Assembly: GCA_947586055.1 (NCBI GenBank)
Contig: CANPXL010000004.1
Coordinates: 62,001-126,000, forward strand
Length of the DNA stretch: 64,000 nucleotides
Direction of reading: 5' to 3'
From: an uncultured Acetatifactor sp.
GTDB lineage: Bacteria; Bacillota; Clostridia; Lachnospirales; Lachnospiraceae
This document shows, piece by piece, positions 26,768 through 37,394 of the stretch. Position numbers and translations under genes: made by a program. Numbering within the stretch: the first letter of the stretch is position 1; every line of letters begins with the position of its first letter. The notes under the pieces are model-generated. The model searched no databases and was not told where the DNA came from. It saw nothing but the letters and a program-made list of their open reading frames with translations.

Positions 26768-29700
26768 ATGGAATTTTGCACCGAAACCGCGTCCCTTGGC
26801 ATCGATATCGGTTCCACCACTGTCAAGATCGCCATTCTGGACGGAGAACACCGGATCCTGTTCTCCGACTACGAGCGCCATTACGCCAATATCCGGGAGA
26901 CCCTGTCTTCCCTTTTGAACAGGGCGGGCAGCCGGCTGGGAAACCTTACGCTTCACCCTGTGATCACGGGTTCCGGCGGACTGGCCCTTGCCAATCATCT
27001 GGACATCCCCTTTACCCAGGAGGTGATCGCCGTCGCCGCCGCCTTAAAAGAACTGGCTCCGCAGACAGACGTGGCCATCGAACTGGGCGGCGAAGACGCC
27101 AAGATCATCTATTTTGAAGACGGCAACGTGGAACAGCGCATGAACGGGATCTGCGCCGGGGGAACCGGCTCTTTTATCGACCAGATGGCTTCCCTGATCC
27201 AGACGGACGCCGCCGGTTTAAACGAATATGCCAAAAATTACAAATCTCTCTATACCATCGCCGCCCGCTGCGGCGTGTTCGCAAAGACGGATATCCAGCC
27301 CCTGATCAATGAGGGCGCCACGAAGGAAGACCTCGCCGCCTCCATCTTTCAGGCGGTGGTGAACCAGACCATCTCCGGCCTTGCCTGCGGCAAGCCCATC
27401 CGGGGACATGTGGCGTTTCTGGGCGGCCCGCTTCACTTTCTGTCGGAGCTGAAGGCGGCCTTTATCCGCACCCTTAAGCTGGACGAAGCGCACAGGATCG
27501 ACGCGGACAATTCCCATCTGTTCGCCGCCATCGGATCCGCCCTGAACGCCCGGGAGGACTGCGTCGTCTCCATGGAAGAGCTGAAGCGTAAGCTTTCCTC
27601 CGAGATTAAGATGGAGTTTGAGGTGGAACGCATGGAGCCTCTCTTTGAGAGTGAGGAAGACTATGCCGAATTCCGCGCCAGACACCGCAGGCACCATGTC
27701 GTCACCAGAGATCTGGCGTCCTACCGTGGCAACGCGTTCCTTGGGATCGACGCGGGAAGCACCACCACCAAGGCGGCTCTCGTGGGCGAGGACGGCTCCC
27801 TGCTCTATTCCTTTTACAGCGGCAACGACGGAAGCCCTTTAAAGACCGCCATACGCGCGTTAAAAGAGATTTACGGCCAGCTTCCCGCCGATGTGCACAT
27901 TGTCCGTTCCTGCTCCACCGGTTACGGCGAAGCCCTTGTGAAGGCCGCCTTTCTGCTGGACGACGGGGAGGTGGAAACCGTCGCCCATTACCAGGCCGCG
28001 GCTTTCTTCGACCCGGAGGTAGACTGCATCCTCGACATCGGCGGTCAGGACATGAAATGCATCCGGATCAAAAACGGGACCGTGGACAGCGTCCTGCTGA
28101 ACGAAGCCTGCTCTTCCGGCTGCGGCTCCTTTATCGAGACCTTTGCAAAATCCTTAAACTACAACGTCCACGATTTTGCCCAGACCGCCCTTTTTGCCGA
28201 ACATCCCATCGATCTCGGCACCCGCTGCACCGTCTTCATGAATTCCAAGGTCAAACAGGCCCAGAAGGAAGGCGCCAGCGTGGCGGACATTTCCGCGGGT
28301 CTCGCCTACTCCGTGATCAAAAACGCGCTGTTTAAGGTCATTAAGGTTTCCGACGCCTCCGAGCTGGGGAAAAACATTGTGGTGCAGGGCGGCACTTTTT
28401 ACAACGACGCCGTACTGCGCAGCTTTGAAAAAATCGCGGGCTGTCAGGCTATCCGGCCCGACATCGCCGGCATCATGGGCGCTTTCGGCGCGGCGCTGAT
28501 CGCGAGGGAACGCTACGAGGAGGGCCAGACCACCTCCATGCTCTCCCAGGAAGGGATCTGCTCCTTAAAGTATGAGACCAGCATGGCGAAATGCCGCGGC
28601 TGTACCAACAACTGCCGCCTTACCATCAACAAATTTTCCGGCGGACGGCAGTATATCTCCGGCAACCGCTGCGAGCGGGGCGTCGGCGGGCAGAAAAACC
28701 CCAACAATGTACCGAACCTGTTTGAATACAAGCTCAAAAGGCTTTTCTCCTACCCCTCCCTGGAGCCCGACCAGGCTCCCAGAGGGACAGTCGGCATCCC
28801 AAGGGTGCTGAACATGTACGAGAATTATCCCTTCTGGCATGTCTTTTTTACAAAGCTGGGATACCGGGTGGTGCTTTCCCCTGTTTCGACCCGCGCAATC
28901 TATGAGCTTGGGATCGAATCCATCCCCAGCGAGTCCGAGTGCTATCCGGCGAAACTCGCCCACGGTCATGTGGAATGGCTGATCCGCCAGGGAGTGGATT
29001 TTGTATTCTATCCCGCCCTGTTCTATGAGAGAAACGAGGTGCCGGGCGCAAACAATCACTACAACTGCCCCATCGTCACCTCTTACTCCGAAAACATCAA
29101 AAACAATGTGGAAGAGATCAGCAGCGGGCAGGCACGCCTGCGCAATCCCTTTCTCTCGTTCCGGGATCTGGACACGGTGACGCAGGCTCTGGAGCAGGAG
29201 TTTCGCGAAATCCCCGCCGCCGAGATCCGCGCGGCGGCCGCCGCCGGATGGCAGGAGCTTGAAACCGTCCGTCTGGACATCCAAAAAAAGGGCGAAGAAG
29301 TCCTGGAATACCTGAAGGCCACCGGCAGGCGGGGCATCGTTCTGGCGGGACGTCCCTACCATATTGACCCCGAGATCAACCACGGCATCCCGGAACTGAT
29401 CACCTCCTACGATCTCGCCGTGCTGACCGAGGATTCCATCTCGCATCTGGGCCGCCCGGAACGCCCTCTGATCGTGTCCGACCAGTGGATGTATCACTCC
29501 CGGCTTTATGCGGCGGCCAGCTACGTGAGGACCGTGGACAATCTGGATCTGATCCAGTTAAACTCCTTCGGCTGCGGTCTGGACGCGGTGACGACGGATC
29601 AGGTGAACGATATCCTCTCCGGCTCGGACAAGATCTATACCTGCCTGAAGATCGACGAGGTGAACAATCTGGGCGCCGCAAGGATCCGGATCCGCTCTCT

Positions 29701-31018
29701 TCTGGCCGCCATCAGGGTCAGACAGCGGCTGCATCGGGAACGCACCGTCCGCTCCTGCGCCATTGAAAAAGTTCCCTTCACCGAAGAGATGCGAAAAGAC
29801 TATACCATCATCTGCCCCCAGATGTCTCCCATCCACTTTGAGATCCTGGAGCCCGCGTTCAATTCCTGCGGTTATCACTTTGTGGTTCTGGACAACGACA
29901 ACAGACATTCTGTGGACGTGGGCCTGAAATATGTAAACAATGACGCGTGTTATCCTTCGCTTCTGGTGGTGGGCCAGATCATGGAGGCGCTTCTGTCCGG
30001 CAAATACGATCTGAACAGGACCGCCATCATCATCACCCAGACCGGAGGCGGCTGCCGCGCAACCAACTACATCGGCTTTATCCGCCGCGCCCTGAAGAAA
30101 GCCGATATGGACTATATCCCCGTGATCTCCCTGAACCTTGGCGGGATCGAGAAAAACCCGGGATTTCATATCAACGCAAAGCTGCTCCTTCGGGCCGCCG
30201 TTGGCGCCCAGTTCGGCGACATCTTCATGCGCTGCGTCTACCGGACGCGCCCGTATGAGGCGGTGCCGGGCAGCGTAGACGCCCTTCACAGAAAATGGCT
30301 GGAGGAAGTGAAGCGTTTCGTCTCCGGAAAACACATCAACCTGTTAAAGTTCAACAGAATGTGCCGGCAGATCATACGGGATTTTGACGCCGTGGAACTG
30401 CGGGATGTCAAAAAGCCCCGGGTCGGAGTGGTAGGCGAGATCCTCGTCAAATTTTCTCCTACCGGGAACAATCATCTGGTAGAGCTTCTGGAAGCCGAGG
30501 GCGCGGAAGCCGTAGTGCCCGATCTTCTTGATTTCATGCTGTACTGCTTCTACAACCAGATTTACAAGGCGGAGCATCTGGGTATGAGCAGAAAATCCGC
30601 CCGCAGCGCCAGATGCGGCATCTGGGCCCTGGAGCATGTGCTTCGCGGCGCCGCCGCAAAGGAGCTGAAAAAGAGCAGACATTTTTCGGCGCCGACTCCC
30701 ATCCGGGAAATCGTCTCTTTCGCAGAGCCCATCGTCTCCATCGGCAATCAGACCGGCGAGGGATGGTTCCTCACCGGAGAGATGGTGGAACTGATCCACG
30801 ACGGCGTGCCGAATATCGTATGTACCCAGCCCTTCGGCTGCCTGCCAAACCATGTGGTGGGAAAGGGCGTGATCAAGGCCCTGAGAAAGACTTATCCCGG
30901 CTCCAATATCGTCGCCATCGACTACGATCCCGGCGCCAGCGAAGTGAACCAGCTGAACCGTATCAAGCTGATGCTTTCCACCGCCCGGGAAAAGACAAAA
31001 CAGGACAAGACAGGATAA
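26768..31018 (+). CDS. Giant 2-hydroxyacyl-CoA dehydratase activase-related ATPase (BadF/BadG/HgdC family with DUF2229 region)
   Basis: The protein has 1416 residues. Two tandem ASKHA ATPase domains begin at [16 protein letters not shown] (about 9-24) and [20 protein letters not shown] (about 325). Each has its pair of activase cysteines: [11 protein letters not shown] and [10 protein letters not shown] in the first, [13 protein letters not shown] and [10 protein letters not shown] in the second, the ligands of the inter-subunit iron-sulfur cluster in HgdC. A cysteine cluster [12 protein letters not shown] follows near residue 605, then the DUF2229 and HgdB-like regions to the end. HgdC drives ATP-dependent electron transfer to 2-hydroxyacyl-CoA dehydratases; the fused form is widespread in Clostridia without a known substrate. 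AGGAAGGA precedes the ATG at 26768. No dehydratase gene is nearby. Confidence 0.92.
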   Translation: MEFCTETASLGIDIGSTTVKIAILDGEHRILFSDYERHYANIRETLSSLLNRAGSRLGNLTLHPVITGSGGLALANHLDIPFTQEVIAVAAALKELAPQTDVAIELGGEDAKIIYFEDGNVEQRMNGICAGGTGSFIDQMASLIQTDAAGLNEYAKNYKSLYTIAARCGVFAKTDIQPLINEGATKEDLAASIFQAVVNQTISGLACGKPIRGHVAFLGGPLHFLSELKAAFIRTLKLDEAHRIDADNSHLFAAIGSALNAREDCVVSMEELKRKLSSEIKMEFEVERMEPLFESEEDYAEFRARHRRHHVVTRDLASYRGNAFLGIDAGSTTTKAALVGEDGSLLYSFYSGNDGSPLKTAIRALKEIYGQLPADVHIVRSCSTGYGEALVKAAFLLDDGEVETVAHYQAAAFFDPEVDCILDIGGQDMKCIRIKNGTVDSVLLNEACSSGCGSFIETFAKSLNYNVHDFAQTALFAEHPIDLGTRCTVFMNSKVKQAQKEGASVADISAGLAYSVIKNALFKVIKVSDASELGKNIVVQGGTFYNDAVLRSFEKIAGCQAIRPDIAGIMGAFGAALIARERYEEGQTTSMLSQEGICSLKYETSMAKCRGCTNNCRLTINKFSGGRQYISGNRCERGVGGQKNPNNVPNLFEYKLKRLFSYPSLEPDQAPRGTVGIPRVLNMYENYPFWHVFFTKLGYRVVLSPVSTRAIYELGIESIPSESECYPAKLAHGHVEWLIRQGVDFVFYPALFYERNEVPGANNHYNCPIVTSYSENIKNNVEEISSGQARLRNPFLSFRDLDTVTQALEQEFREIPAAEIRAAAAAGWQELETVRLDIQKKGEEVLEYLKATGRRGIVLAGRPYHIDPEINHGIPELITSYDLAVLTEDSISHLGRPERPLIVSDQWMYHSRLYAAASYVRTVDNLDLIQLNSFGCGLDAVTTDQVNDILSGSDKIYTCLKIDEVNNLGAARIRIRSLLAAIRVRQRLHRERTVRSCAIEKVPFTEEMRKDYTIICPQMSPIHFEILEPAFNSCGYHFVVLDNDNRHSVDVGLKYVNNDACYPSLLVVGQIMEALLSGKYDLNRTAIIITQTGGGCRATNYIGFIRRALKKADMDYIPVISLNLGGIEKNPGFHINAKLLLRAAVGAQFGDIFMRCVYRTRPYEAVPGSVDALHRKWLEEVKRFVSGKHINLLKFNRMCRQIIRDFDAVELRDVKKPRVGVVGEILVKFSPTGNNHLVELLEAEGAEAVVPDLLDFMLYCFYNQIYKAEHLGMSRKSARSARCGIWALEHVLRGAAAKELKKSRHFSAPTPIREIVSFAEPIVSIGNQTGEGWFLTGEMVELIHDGVPNIVCTQPFGCLPNHVVGKGVIKALRKTYPGSNIVAIDYDPGASEVNQLNRIKLMLSTAREKTKQDKTG

Positions 31019-31027
31019 AGGCAATAT

Positions 31028-31954
31028 TTACAGGATCTGTTTTTTGTCCGTCAGCTCATAGGGCGTCATTTGGTACACATAGTAATTAAGCCAGTTGCTG
31101 TAGAGGTTGTTGCTGTGAGCGCGCCACTGCAGCAACGGTTTTTTCTCCGGGTCGTCGTCCGGGAAATAGTGGTACGGCACCTGAATGGGAAGCCCCTTGC
31201 CGAGGTCCCGCTGATACTCGTTCCGCAGCGTATATCTGTCATATTCCGGATGCCCGGTGACAAAAATCTTCTTTCCTTCCTCCGCAATGGCGAGAAAGAC
31301 GCCCGCCTCCGGCGACTGGGCGAGAACGGTCAGCTGGCTGCAGGCATGAATGGCCTCCGCCGGCGTCTCCGTGTGACGGCTGTGAGGGGCCAGAAAAATG
31401 TCGTCAAACCCTCTCACCAGCGGGATCTTACGCTTTTCCACCCTGTGCTCATAGATGCCGAACAGCTTCTGGGGCAGCGCCTTCTTGTTGATGCCGTAAT
31501 AATGATAAAATCCCGCCTGCGCGGCCCAGCAGATATGCAGCGTCGAAGTCACATGCTCCTGCGCCCAGTCCAGGATCTCGCACATCTCGTCCCAGTAATC
31601 CACCTCTTCAAAGGGGATATCCTCCACCGGCGCGCCGGTGACGATCATGCCGTCGAAGCGTTTGGCCCGGATGTCGTCCAGCGAAATATAAAATTTGTTC
31701 AGATGGCTGGCGGCGGTATTCTGCGACACGTGGCTCTTCACGTTCATAAACGTTACCTCCACCTGCAGCGGCGTGTTGGACAGCGCCCGCAGAAGCTGCA
31801 GCTCCGTGTCCTGCTTGATCGGCATATTGTTCAGGATCAGCACCTGCAGGGGCCGGATATCCTGATGGACGGCCCTGAATTCATCCATGACAAATATATT
31901 TTCATTTTCCAGGATCTCCTTTGCCGGCAGATCGCTCTGTGTCTTAATCGGCAT
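31028..31954 (-). CDS. metA: Homoserine O-acyltransferase MetA, probably acetyl-CoA-specific
   Basis: MetA activates homoserine in methionine synthesis. The 308-residue protein has the nucleophile C142 in STLHICWAAQAGFYHYYG and the catalytic E/H region near FVTGHPEYDRYTLRNEYQRD. The residue at 111 is glutamate (GAPVED); in the published B. cereus and E. coli comparisons, Glu at this place goes with acetyl-CoA and Gly with succinyl-CoA, so O-acetylhomoserine is the likely product. AGGAGAC precedes the ATG at 31954. It lies 50 bases after ligA and converges with the activase gene across nine bases. No SAM riboswitch fits in the gap. Confidence 0.95.
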   Translation of the reverse strand: MPIKTQSDLPAKEILENENIFVMDEFRAVHQDIRPLQVLILNNMPIKQDTELQLLRALSNTPLQVEVTFMNVKSHVSQNTAASHLNKFYISLDDIRAKRFDGMIVTGAPVEDIPFEEVDYWDEMCEILDWAQEHVTSTLHICWAAQAGFYHYYGINKKALPQKLFGIYEHRVEKRKIPLVRGFDDIFLAPHSRHTETPAEAIHACSQLTVLAQSPEAGVFLAIAEEGKKIFVTGHPEYDRYTLRNEYQRDLGKGLPIQVPYHYFPDDDPEKKPLLQWRAHSNNLYSNWLNYYVYQMTPYELTDKKQIL

Positions 31955-32004
31955 ATTCTGTCTCCTTTCGTCCCGTTCGATCGTAAAAGCCCCCGTGCGG
32001 CGGC

Positions 32005-33990
32005 TTACCCGGCTTCGTCCTCTCCCGCCGGGATTTTGTATTGCAGAAGGAACGCGTCCTCCGAAAGAATGGGAATCCCCAGTTCCTTTGCCGTCCTGTT
32101 CTTGGACGAGGAAGAATCGGGATCGTTGTTGATCAGGCAGGTGGTGCGGCCGGTAACGCTTCCCGTCACCTTTCCGCCGCGCTGTTCGATCTGTTCCTTC
32201 AGCTCGTTCCTGTTTCCGAAGCGGTTCAGGCTTCCGGTGATCACAAAGCTGAGCCCCTCCAGCGTGCGGCCGTCTTCCGCCGTTTTCGGATCCCGGATCC
32301 GAAGTTCCGTAAGCAGGTTATCCAGCAGGCGGCTTTTTTCAGGATCCCGCATATATTCCGCAAAAGATGCGGCAATGACCTGTCCCACGCCGTCCACAGC
32401 GCTCAGCTCTTCCACTTCCGCCCGGCGCATCCTGTCCAGATCATAGTCGAAAGCGCGGCAGATCATCTTCGCGTTGGCGGCGCCGATGTTTGCGATCCCC
32501 AGCGCGTAGATCAGCCTTGGCAGCGTGGTATCTCTGGCCTTTTCAATGCTGTCCAGCAAATTTCCGCAGGATTTTTCCCCGAACCCTTCCATCTGCGCGA
32601 TCCGTTCCCTGTGCTCCTTCAGCCGGAACAGATCGGCGTACTCTTTTACCAGTCCGAGATCCACAAGCTTCTCCAGCGTTGCCTCGGACAGTCCCTCGAT
32701 ATTCATGGCGTCGCGGCTCACAAACAGGGCGAACGCCTTGATCTGTTTCGCGGGGCAGTCTGCGTTGACGCAGTACAGCGTCTGCACCTCCCCCACCTGC
32801 CGGATCTGCGTCCCGCCGCCGCAGACCGGACACCGCTCCGGTATCTCAAGCGTATCGCTGCCCGTAAGGTTCTCCGCAATCTGCGGGATGATCATATTGG
32901 CCTTATAGACCGTGATGCGGTCGCCGATCCCAAGCCGAAGCGCGCGCACAATGCTGAGATTATGGACGGAAGCTCTGCTCACCGTCGTGCCCTCCAGCTC
33001 CACCGGTTCAAAGATGGCGACAGGATTGATCAGTCCCGTCCGGCTCGCGCTCCACTCCACCTCCCTCAAAACGGTCTCCCGCACTTCGTCCGCCCATTTG
33101 AACGCGATGGAGTGGCGCGGGAATTTCGCCGTCCTGCCCAGAGACTGCCCGTAGGCGATATTTTCATAAGTCAGCACAAGCCCGTCCGACGGGATGTCGT
33201 TTGTCTCTATCTTCTTTTCAAAAAGCCCGACGGTCTCAAGGATATTGTCCGGCGTCACCAGATAATGTTCCACGACCTGAAACCCCTGCTCCGCCAGAAA
33301 ATCAAACTGGGCCATTCTGGAATTGCCGAACTCCATCCCGTCGGCGCTCACCAGCAGAAAGGCATAAAACTGTACGTTCCGCTTTGCGGTGATCTCATTG
33401 TTGAGCTGGCGCACGGAACCGCTGCAGAGATTCCGCGGATTTTTGTACTTCGCCTCCGCATCGCCAATCTGCGCGTTGATCCTCTCGAAATCGGCATAGC
33501 CGATCACGGCTTCTCCCCGCAGGATAAGGCGGCCGGAAAACGGAATGGAAAGGGGAAGATTTTTAAAGGTTCTGGCATTGTTGGTAATGACCTCGCCGAT
33601 TTCACCGTTTCCTCTTGTCACAGCTTTTGCAAGTTTTCCGTCATCATAAGTCAATACGACCGTCAGGCCGTCCAGTTTCCAGCTCAGGACTGCAGGATTG
33701 CCCTGCATCCAGTCCCGCAGTTCCTCCCGGCTTTTGGTTTTCCCCAAAGACAGCATGGGGCTGTCATGACGTTCCCTCGGCAGCTCTTCCACCGACTCAA
33801 ACCCTACGGTCACGGTGGGGCTGTCCGCAAGGACCACGCCGGTCTCCCGCTCCAGCGCTTCCAGTTCCTCATAGAGAGCGTCGTATTCGTAGTTGCTCAT
33901 GATCTCTCTGTCTTCCGCATAATAAGCCCTGGCCGCCCGGTTCAGGACATCCACAAGATATTTGATCCGCTCTGTCTTTTCCTTCTGCAT
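32005..33990 (-). CDS. ligA: NAD-dependent DNA ligase LigA
   Basis: Essential replicative ligase with 661 residues. Adenylation domain with catalytic KLDG (K105) in VLSWKLDGLTVVLTYDDG, OB fold, four-cysteine zinc finger CPVCGGGTQIRQ...CVNADC, helix-hairpin-helix domain and C-terminal BRCT (LEGLSFVITGSLNRFGNRNE). Start at 33990 gives MQKEKTERIKYLVDVLNRAA with GAGGATGGCGG upstream. The frame stays open further but into the pseudouridine synthase gene. Third in a run rnh-rlu-ligA-metA on one strand. Confidence 0.97.
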   Translation of the reverse strand: MQKEKTERIKYLVDVLNRAARAYYAEDREIMSNYEYDALYEELEALERETGVVLADSPTVTVGFESVEELPRERHDSPMLSLGKTKSREELRDWMQGNPAVLSWKLDGLTVVLTYDDGKLAKAVTRGNGEIGEVITNNARTFKNLPLSIPFSGRLILRGEAVIGYADFERINAQIGDAEAKYKNPRNLCSGSVRQLNNEITAKRNVQFYAFLLVSADGMEFGNSRMAQFDFLAEQGFQVVEHYLVTPDNILETVGLFEKKIETNDIPSDGLVLTYENIAYGQSLGRTAKFPRHSIAFKWADEVRETVLREVEWSASRTGLINPVAIFEPVELEGTTVSRASVHNLSIVRALRLGIGDRITVYKANMIIPQIAENLTGSDTLEIPERCPVCGGGTQIRQVGEVQTLYCVNADCPAKQIKAFALFVSRDAMNIEGLSEATLEKLVDLGLVKEYADLFRLKEHRERIAQMEGFGEKSCGNLLDSIEKARDTTLPRLIYALGIANIGAANAKMICRAFDYDLDRMRRAEVEELSAVDGVGQVIAASFAEYMRDPEKSRLLDNLLTELRIRDPKTAEDGRTLEGLSFVITGSLNRFGNRNELKEQIEQRGGKVTGSVTGRTTCLINNDPDSSSSKNRTAKELGIPILSEDAFLLQYKIPAGEDEAG

Positions 33991-34018
33991 TCCGCCATCC
34001 TCACTTATGATCGCCCGT

Positions 34019-34762
34019 TTATTCGCGCCCGTCCCGGTGGGAATCCTCCCGCCCAAGCCCGCAGTCCCGGTAAAGCCGCGCGATCTGCGCCTGGGAAAGT
34101 TCACGATACTCCCCCGGTTTCAGATCCTCCAGCGTCACATGCATGACCCTCACCCTCTTCAGGGAACGGACCTGATAACCGCAGGCTGCGCACATCCTTC
34201 GGATCTGTCTGTTCAGCCCCTGGGTAAGCACGATCCGGAAAGCGGCCGGCCCGGCCTTTTCCACCGCGCATTTTCTCGTGACCGCATCCAGTTCCTTTAT
34301 ATAAACGCCTTCGGACATTTTAGATAAAAAATCGTCCGTTATTTTTTTGTTTACGGTCACCAGATATTCTTTCTCATGTCCGTTTGCTCCCCGCATCATG
34401 CCCTGGATCAGATCGCCGTCGTTTGTCAGAAGGAGCAGCCCCTCCGAATCCCGGTCCAGGCGGCCCGCATACGTGACCCGGACAGGGTAGCGTATCACAT
34501 CGGAAAGCTTTTTTACCGCATGGGGGTCTCTCTCCGTACAGGTCACGCCCACAGGCTTATAAAACGCCAGCACCACCGTCCGGCCCCCGGGTTCCACAGT
34601 TCTGCCCGAGACCGTGACCGCGTCTGCGTCCGACACCGTCTGACCCGGCTGCGCCGCGCGGCCGTTTACCAGCACCTCTCCCCGCGCGATCAGGGCGTCC
34701 GCGTCCCTCCGGGAACAGACGCCGCTGTGGGCGAGGAATTTATTCAGTCTCATCCGTTCCAT
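34019..34762 (-). CDS. 23S rRNA pseudouridine synthase, RluB/RluF family
   Basis: A 247-residue S4-domain pseudouridine synthase. Residues 1-50 form the S4 RNA-binding domain (RLNKFLAHSGVCSRRDADAL). The catalytic Asp lies in AGRLDRDSEGLLLLTNDGD near residue 100. RluB and RluF act around positions 2604/2605 of 23S rRNA in E. coli; the exact target here cannot be fixed. AAGGAATATC precedes the ATG at 34762; MRLNK three codons in is an alternative. It overlaps the RNase H gene by 23 bases, so translation is coupled. Confidence 0.93.
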   Translation of the reverse strand: MERMRLNKFLAHSGVCSRRDADALIARGEVLVNGRAAQPGQTVSDADAVTVSGRTVEPGGRTVVLAFYKPVGVTCTERDPHAVKKLSDVIRYPVRVTYAGRLDRDSEGLLLLTNDGDLIQGMMRGANGHEKEYLVTVNKKITDDFLSKMSEGVYIKELDAVTRKCAVEKAGPAAFRIVLTQGLNRQIRRMCAACGYQVRSLKRVRVMHVTLEDLKPGEYRELSQAQIARLYRDCGLGREDSHRDGRE

Positions 34763-35417
34763 GATATTCCTTCATTTCCTCAATCCGCCGCACCTTCGGG
34801 ACGCCGTCCGGCCCCCTCAGACCCGTTTTTGCCATTTTATCCGCAAGTTCATTGTAATATACGTTGGCGTGGGCCGCGACCTTGACAAAACGTATTTTGA
34901 TGCCGCCGGCCCATTCCCTCATGGCCGCGGCATATTTCGACGTAAGAAGCGTTTTGGAGCGCCATTCTCCGGTGACCCACTTTTCGATCCCCTCATAGTC
35001 ATAGCGGATCTCAATCCCGGAAAATCCGTTCCGCATCGCAAATTTTACGGCGTACATGGCGCCCAGCATCTCGCCCGTCACATTTCTGTGCTGCAGGGAC
35101 TGCTCGTTGCCGCCGTTCCCGCATTCCGTAAAAATGCGTCCGTCCGGCAGGAGAAAGACGCATCCGAAAGCATATTTTTTCAGAGCGTCGTCGTAACTCC
35201 CGTCCACATAAGCCAGCAGGGTTCCGGCTTCGGGCAGTTCTCGTCTCTCCGGCGTACCGCCGGACCTCTCCAGATAGGCTTCGGCTTCCTCCGGGGTGGA
35301 AAAGCCTCTGTATTCCGCTCCCGGGTATCCGTCAACGGCTTCTCTGCACTCCTGCCACGATTTAAAAACACCCGTTACTTTTCCTTTTCTCACTGCGTAG
35401 TATTTTTTTCCAGCCAT
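34740..35417 (-). CDS. Viroplasmin-RNase H fusion protein
   Basis: The 225-residue protein has an N-terminal viroplasmin (Caulimovirus-type) domain (KKYYAVRKGKVTGVFKSWQE) that binds RNA/DNA hybrid, a short linker, and an RNase H1 domain from about residue 65 (LAYVDGSYDD...). The four-carboxylate set seems to be Asp in AYVDGSY, Glu in NVTGEMLGAMYA, Asp in IRYDYEGIEKW and a late Asp in ELADKMA. It removes RNA from hybrids. CGGAGGAGC precedes the ATG at 35417. Confidence 0.9.
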   Translation of the reverse strand: MAGKKYYAVRKGKVTGVFKSWQECREAVDGYPGAEYRGFSTPEEAEAYLERSGGTPERRELPEAGTLLAYVDGSYDDALKKYAFGCVFLLPDGRIFTECGNGGNEQSLQHRNVTGEMLGAMYAVKFAMRNGFSGIEIRYDYEGIEKWVTGEWRSKTLLTSKYAAAMREWAGGIKIRFVKVAAHANVYYNELADKMAKTGLRGPDGVPKVRRIEEMKEYHGTDETE

Positions 35418-35592
35418 GCGCTCCTCCGACTTTCGGACACCTCATGCATGATTATATCAGGATTTCTGTCAGAAAGCCATACCTATTTCGCGGAAAACTT
35501 CCGGCCCCTTTCGTGGAAATCCCTGCGCGGGGCCTTCCGGGATCCGTTTCGCGATCCCCGCCGGTGCATTCCCGCTCCCTCTCCTGGGGCAG

Positions 35593-35619
35593 AAAAAAAG
35601 GAGACCCTCAGGTCTCCTT
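35593..35619 (-). terminator. Terminator overlapping the stop codon of the GGDEF gene
   Basis: A perfect 9-bp stem (35598-35606 with 35611-35619) has a 4-base loop that contains the TGA stop, followed on the minus strand by TTTTTTT minus two. A ribosome at the stop would occupy the stem, so efficient termination would depend on release. The roughly 175 bases between here and RNase H contain only GC-rich sequence without an ORF of note. Confidence 0.85.
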
Positions 35620-37305
35620 CTGTCCTTCGTTCTGTTCTTCTTTCTGGTCATCCTTTTGATAGTAGGCGAAATCGTTCTTTCCGTTTCGCTTTACCCGGTA
35701 CATGGCCGCATCCGCGAAGATGATCAGTTCCTCCAGATCCTCCGTGTCTTTCGGGTAGGAAGCGATCCCGATGCTCCCGCAGATCTTTGATTTTGTCTTG
35801 TTTAACAAAAACGGCTTGGTAAACAGCTGCCGGCACTGGTACGCCGTTTTCTCCACGATCTTTTCCTGGCTGCTTCGCAGGATCATGATGAATTCATCTC
35901 CCGCGTATCGGTATGGCGTCAGGATCTGGGATTCCATTTCCTTCATCCGCTGCGCGACCTGCTGCAGCGCTTCGTCTCCCGCCTTATGCCCCATGGTGTC
36001 GTTAATATGCTTGAAGTCGTCGATATCCAGCATGATAACCGTACAGGGCACTTTCCGGCCGATCAGGTCGGTCAGATCGTCCATAAACTTGCTCCGGTTG
36101 GAAATCCCCGTGAGGAAATCGTGCTGAGACGCGTTCTCAATGGTCTTGCGGGCGTTTTCCAACTGGCCGAGCAGCTTTCTCCGCCGCAGGTTATCCACGC
36201 ATACGACCGCGATCGTACCAAAGAGCAGGCAGAACAAAACGATCAGCGGAATCATCACCCTCTTGTAACGCTCGAAGAAACTTTCCTTCTCATTGATCCT
36301 TGTGGTATGTTCCGGAAGCACAGACGCGTCTATGTGAAACTTGTTCATTATGTTCATATCCACGCAGTAAATGTTGGGACTGTCCATCATCTTGATCCTG
36401 CTGACATCCATCCCGCCTATGACCTTCTCGGCCATCTGCGCCGCCAGCCGGCCGGATTCATGCATGGATACAATGTTTCCTCCCAGAAGTCCCTCGCCGA
36501 TACCGCCCTCCACCATACGGATCACAGGAACATTCGCCAGATCGCAGATCATCCGGATCGCTTCGTAATCGCTGTACAGTGTCCCACTGGCGTCCTTCGT
36601 CATGGTGACATAGATCAGGATGCTGTCCTGCGGCACGGAAAGAATCGCCTGGCGCAACTCGGATGTGTTCAGCGTAAAGGAATTGATCTCGCTGAACGTA
36701 AGATCCGGGTACTTTTCCCTGCACTCATAAAAATGCTTCCGCTCCGCTTCCCCGGTAATGGAATCATCCAGAACGGCCACCACTCTGGATGCCTGCGGAT
36801 TTACGGCAAGTCCCAGCTTGATATTGTTTTCCAGAGAAAGTTTTTCAATGATGCCTGTAATATACGGATCCTTCGCGGCTTCCTCCGCCAGCGCCTCGTC
36901 GTTTACGCCCTCAAAGATCAGCGGGATCTTCGGAAAAAGTTCCTCCTGATATTTCATGGCGAACAAAAGCGCCGCGTCGTCCCCCAGGATCACGGCATCA
37001 TAAGGATCCACATGCTCCATGCGGTATTTCAGGCCGTCGTGGAACAGCCTCAGGGCTTCCTCGTCGTCCACCCGCTTTGTGTCCATAAACTCAAAGTCCA
37101 GAACGATTCCGCTGTCCAGCTCCGACTGGATACCTTCTATCTGCAGCTGGACCGTATCCCATGCGTAGGAATAAGAGCTTATGAAAAGCACTCTGCCCGT
37201 GGATGTCTTCGCGCTGACAGTCATTCCAAAAACCAGGAAGCAGACCGGCAGCAGCAGACTCCACAGAAGCCTGACCCCATATTTTTTTAACCCTGCTTTT
37301 GTCAT
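35608..37305 (-). CDS. Membrane diguanylate cyclase with periplasmic ABC-type substrate-binding sensor domain
   Basis: A 565-residue protein. Signal/anchor helix (residues 6-30), an ABC_sub_bind-type domain from about 37 to 300 (RVLFISSYSYAWDTVQLQIE and DAVILGDDAALLFAM), a transmembrane helix near 325-350, and a GGDEF domain from about 380. The active site reads AGDEF (RYAGDEFIMIL), accepted in active cyclases; the RxxD inhibitory site is not seen. It should make c-di-GMP in response to an extracellular ligand. Start at 37305 is chosen because GAGGG precedes it; an ATG at 37326 would sit almost on the transcription start. Single gene with its own promoter and terminator. Confidence 0.9.
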   Translation of the reverse strand: MTKAGLKKYGVRLLWSLLLPVCFLVFGMTVSAKTSTGRVLFISSYSYAWDTVQLQIEGIQSELDSGIVLDFEFMDTKRVDDEEALRLFHDGLKYRMEHVDPYDAVILGDDAALLFAMKYQEELFPKIPLIFEGVNDEALAEEAAKDPYITGIIEKLSLENNIKLGLAVNPQASRVVAVLDDSITGEAERKHFYECREKYPDLTFSEINSFTLNTSELRQAILSVPQDSILIYVTMTKDASGTLYSDYEAIRMICDLANVPVIRMVEGGIGEGLLGGNIVSMHESGRLAAQMAEKVIGGMDVSRIKMMDSPNIYCVDMNIMNKFHIDASVLPEHTTRINEKESFFERYKRVMIPLIVLFCLLFGTIAVVCVDNLRRRKLLGQLENARKTIENASQHDFLTGISNRSKFMDDLTDLIGRKVPCTVIMLDIDDFKHINDTMGHKAGDEALQQVAQRMKEMESQILTPYRYAGDEFIMILRSSQEKIVEKTAYQCRQLFTKPFLLNKTKSKICGSIGIASYPKDTEDLEELIIFADAAMYRVKRNGKNDFAYYQKDDQKEEQNEGQKET

Positions 37306-37334
37306 ACTCGTACCCTCGTAATCCATATAGTACT

Positions 37335-37362
37335 ATTGTACCACTTTTTTGCGCAATTACAA
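37335..37362 (-). promoter_or_regulatory. Promoter of the GGDEF gene
   Basis: Minus-strand TTGTAA (37357-37362) and TACAAT (37335-37340), 16-base spacer. The predicted transcript starts only about 20 bases before the ATG at 37305, which excludes the upstream ATG at 37326 as the normal start. Confidence 0.7.
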
Positions 37363-37394
37363 GATACATCTGAGGATTTTATGCGGGAAACGCA

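Noticed and set aside
31955-32004. Possible SAM riboswitch upstream of metA
   Set aside because: The gap to ligA is only 50 bases, too short for a SAM aptamer.
34019-34104. N-terminal extension of LigA to an ATG at 34104
   Set aside because: The extra residues overlap the upstream gene and have no counterpart in the ligase family; a ribosome site fits the ATG at 33990.
32041-34146. 701-codon frame on the plus strand, opposite ligA and the pseudouridine synthase gene
   Set aside because: Spans two certain genes on the other strand and matches no family.
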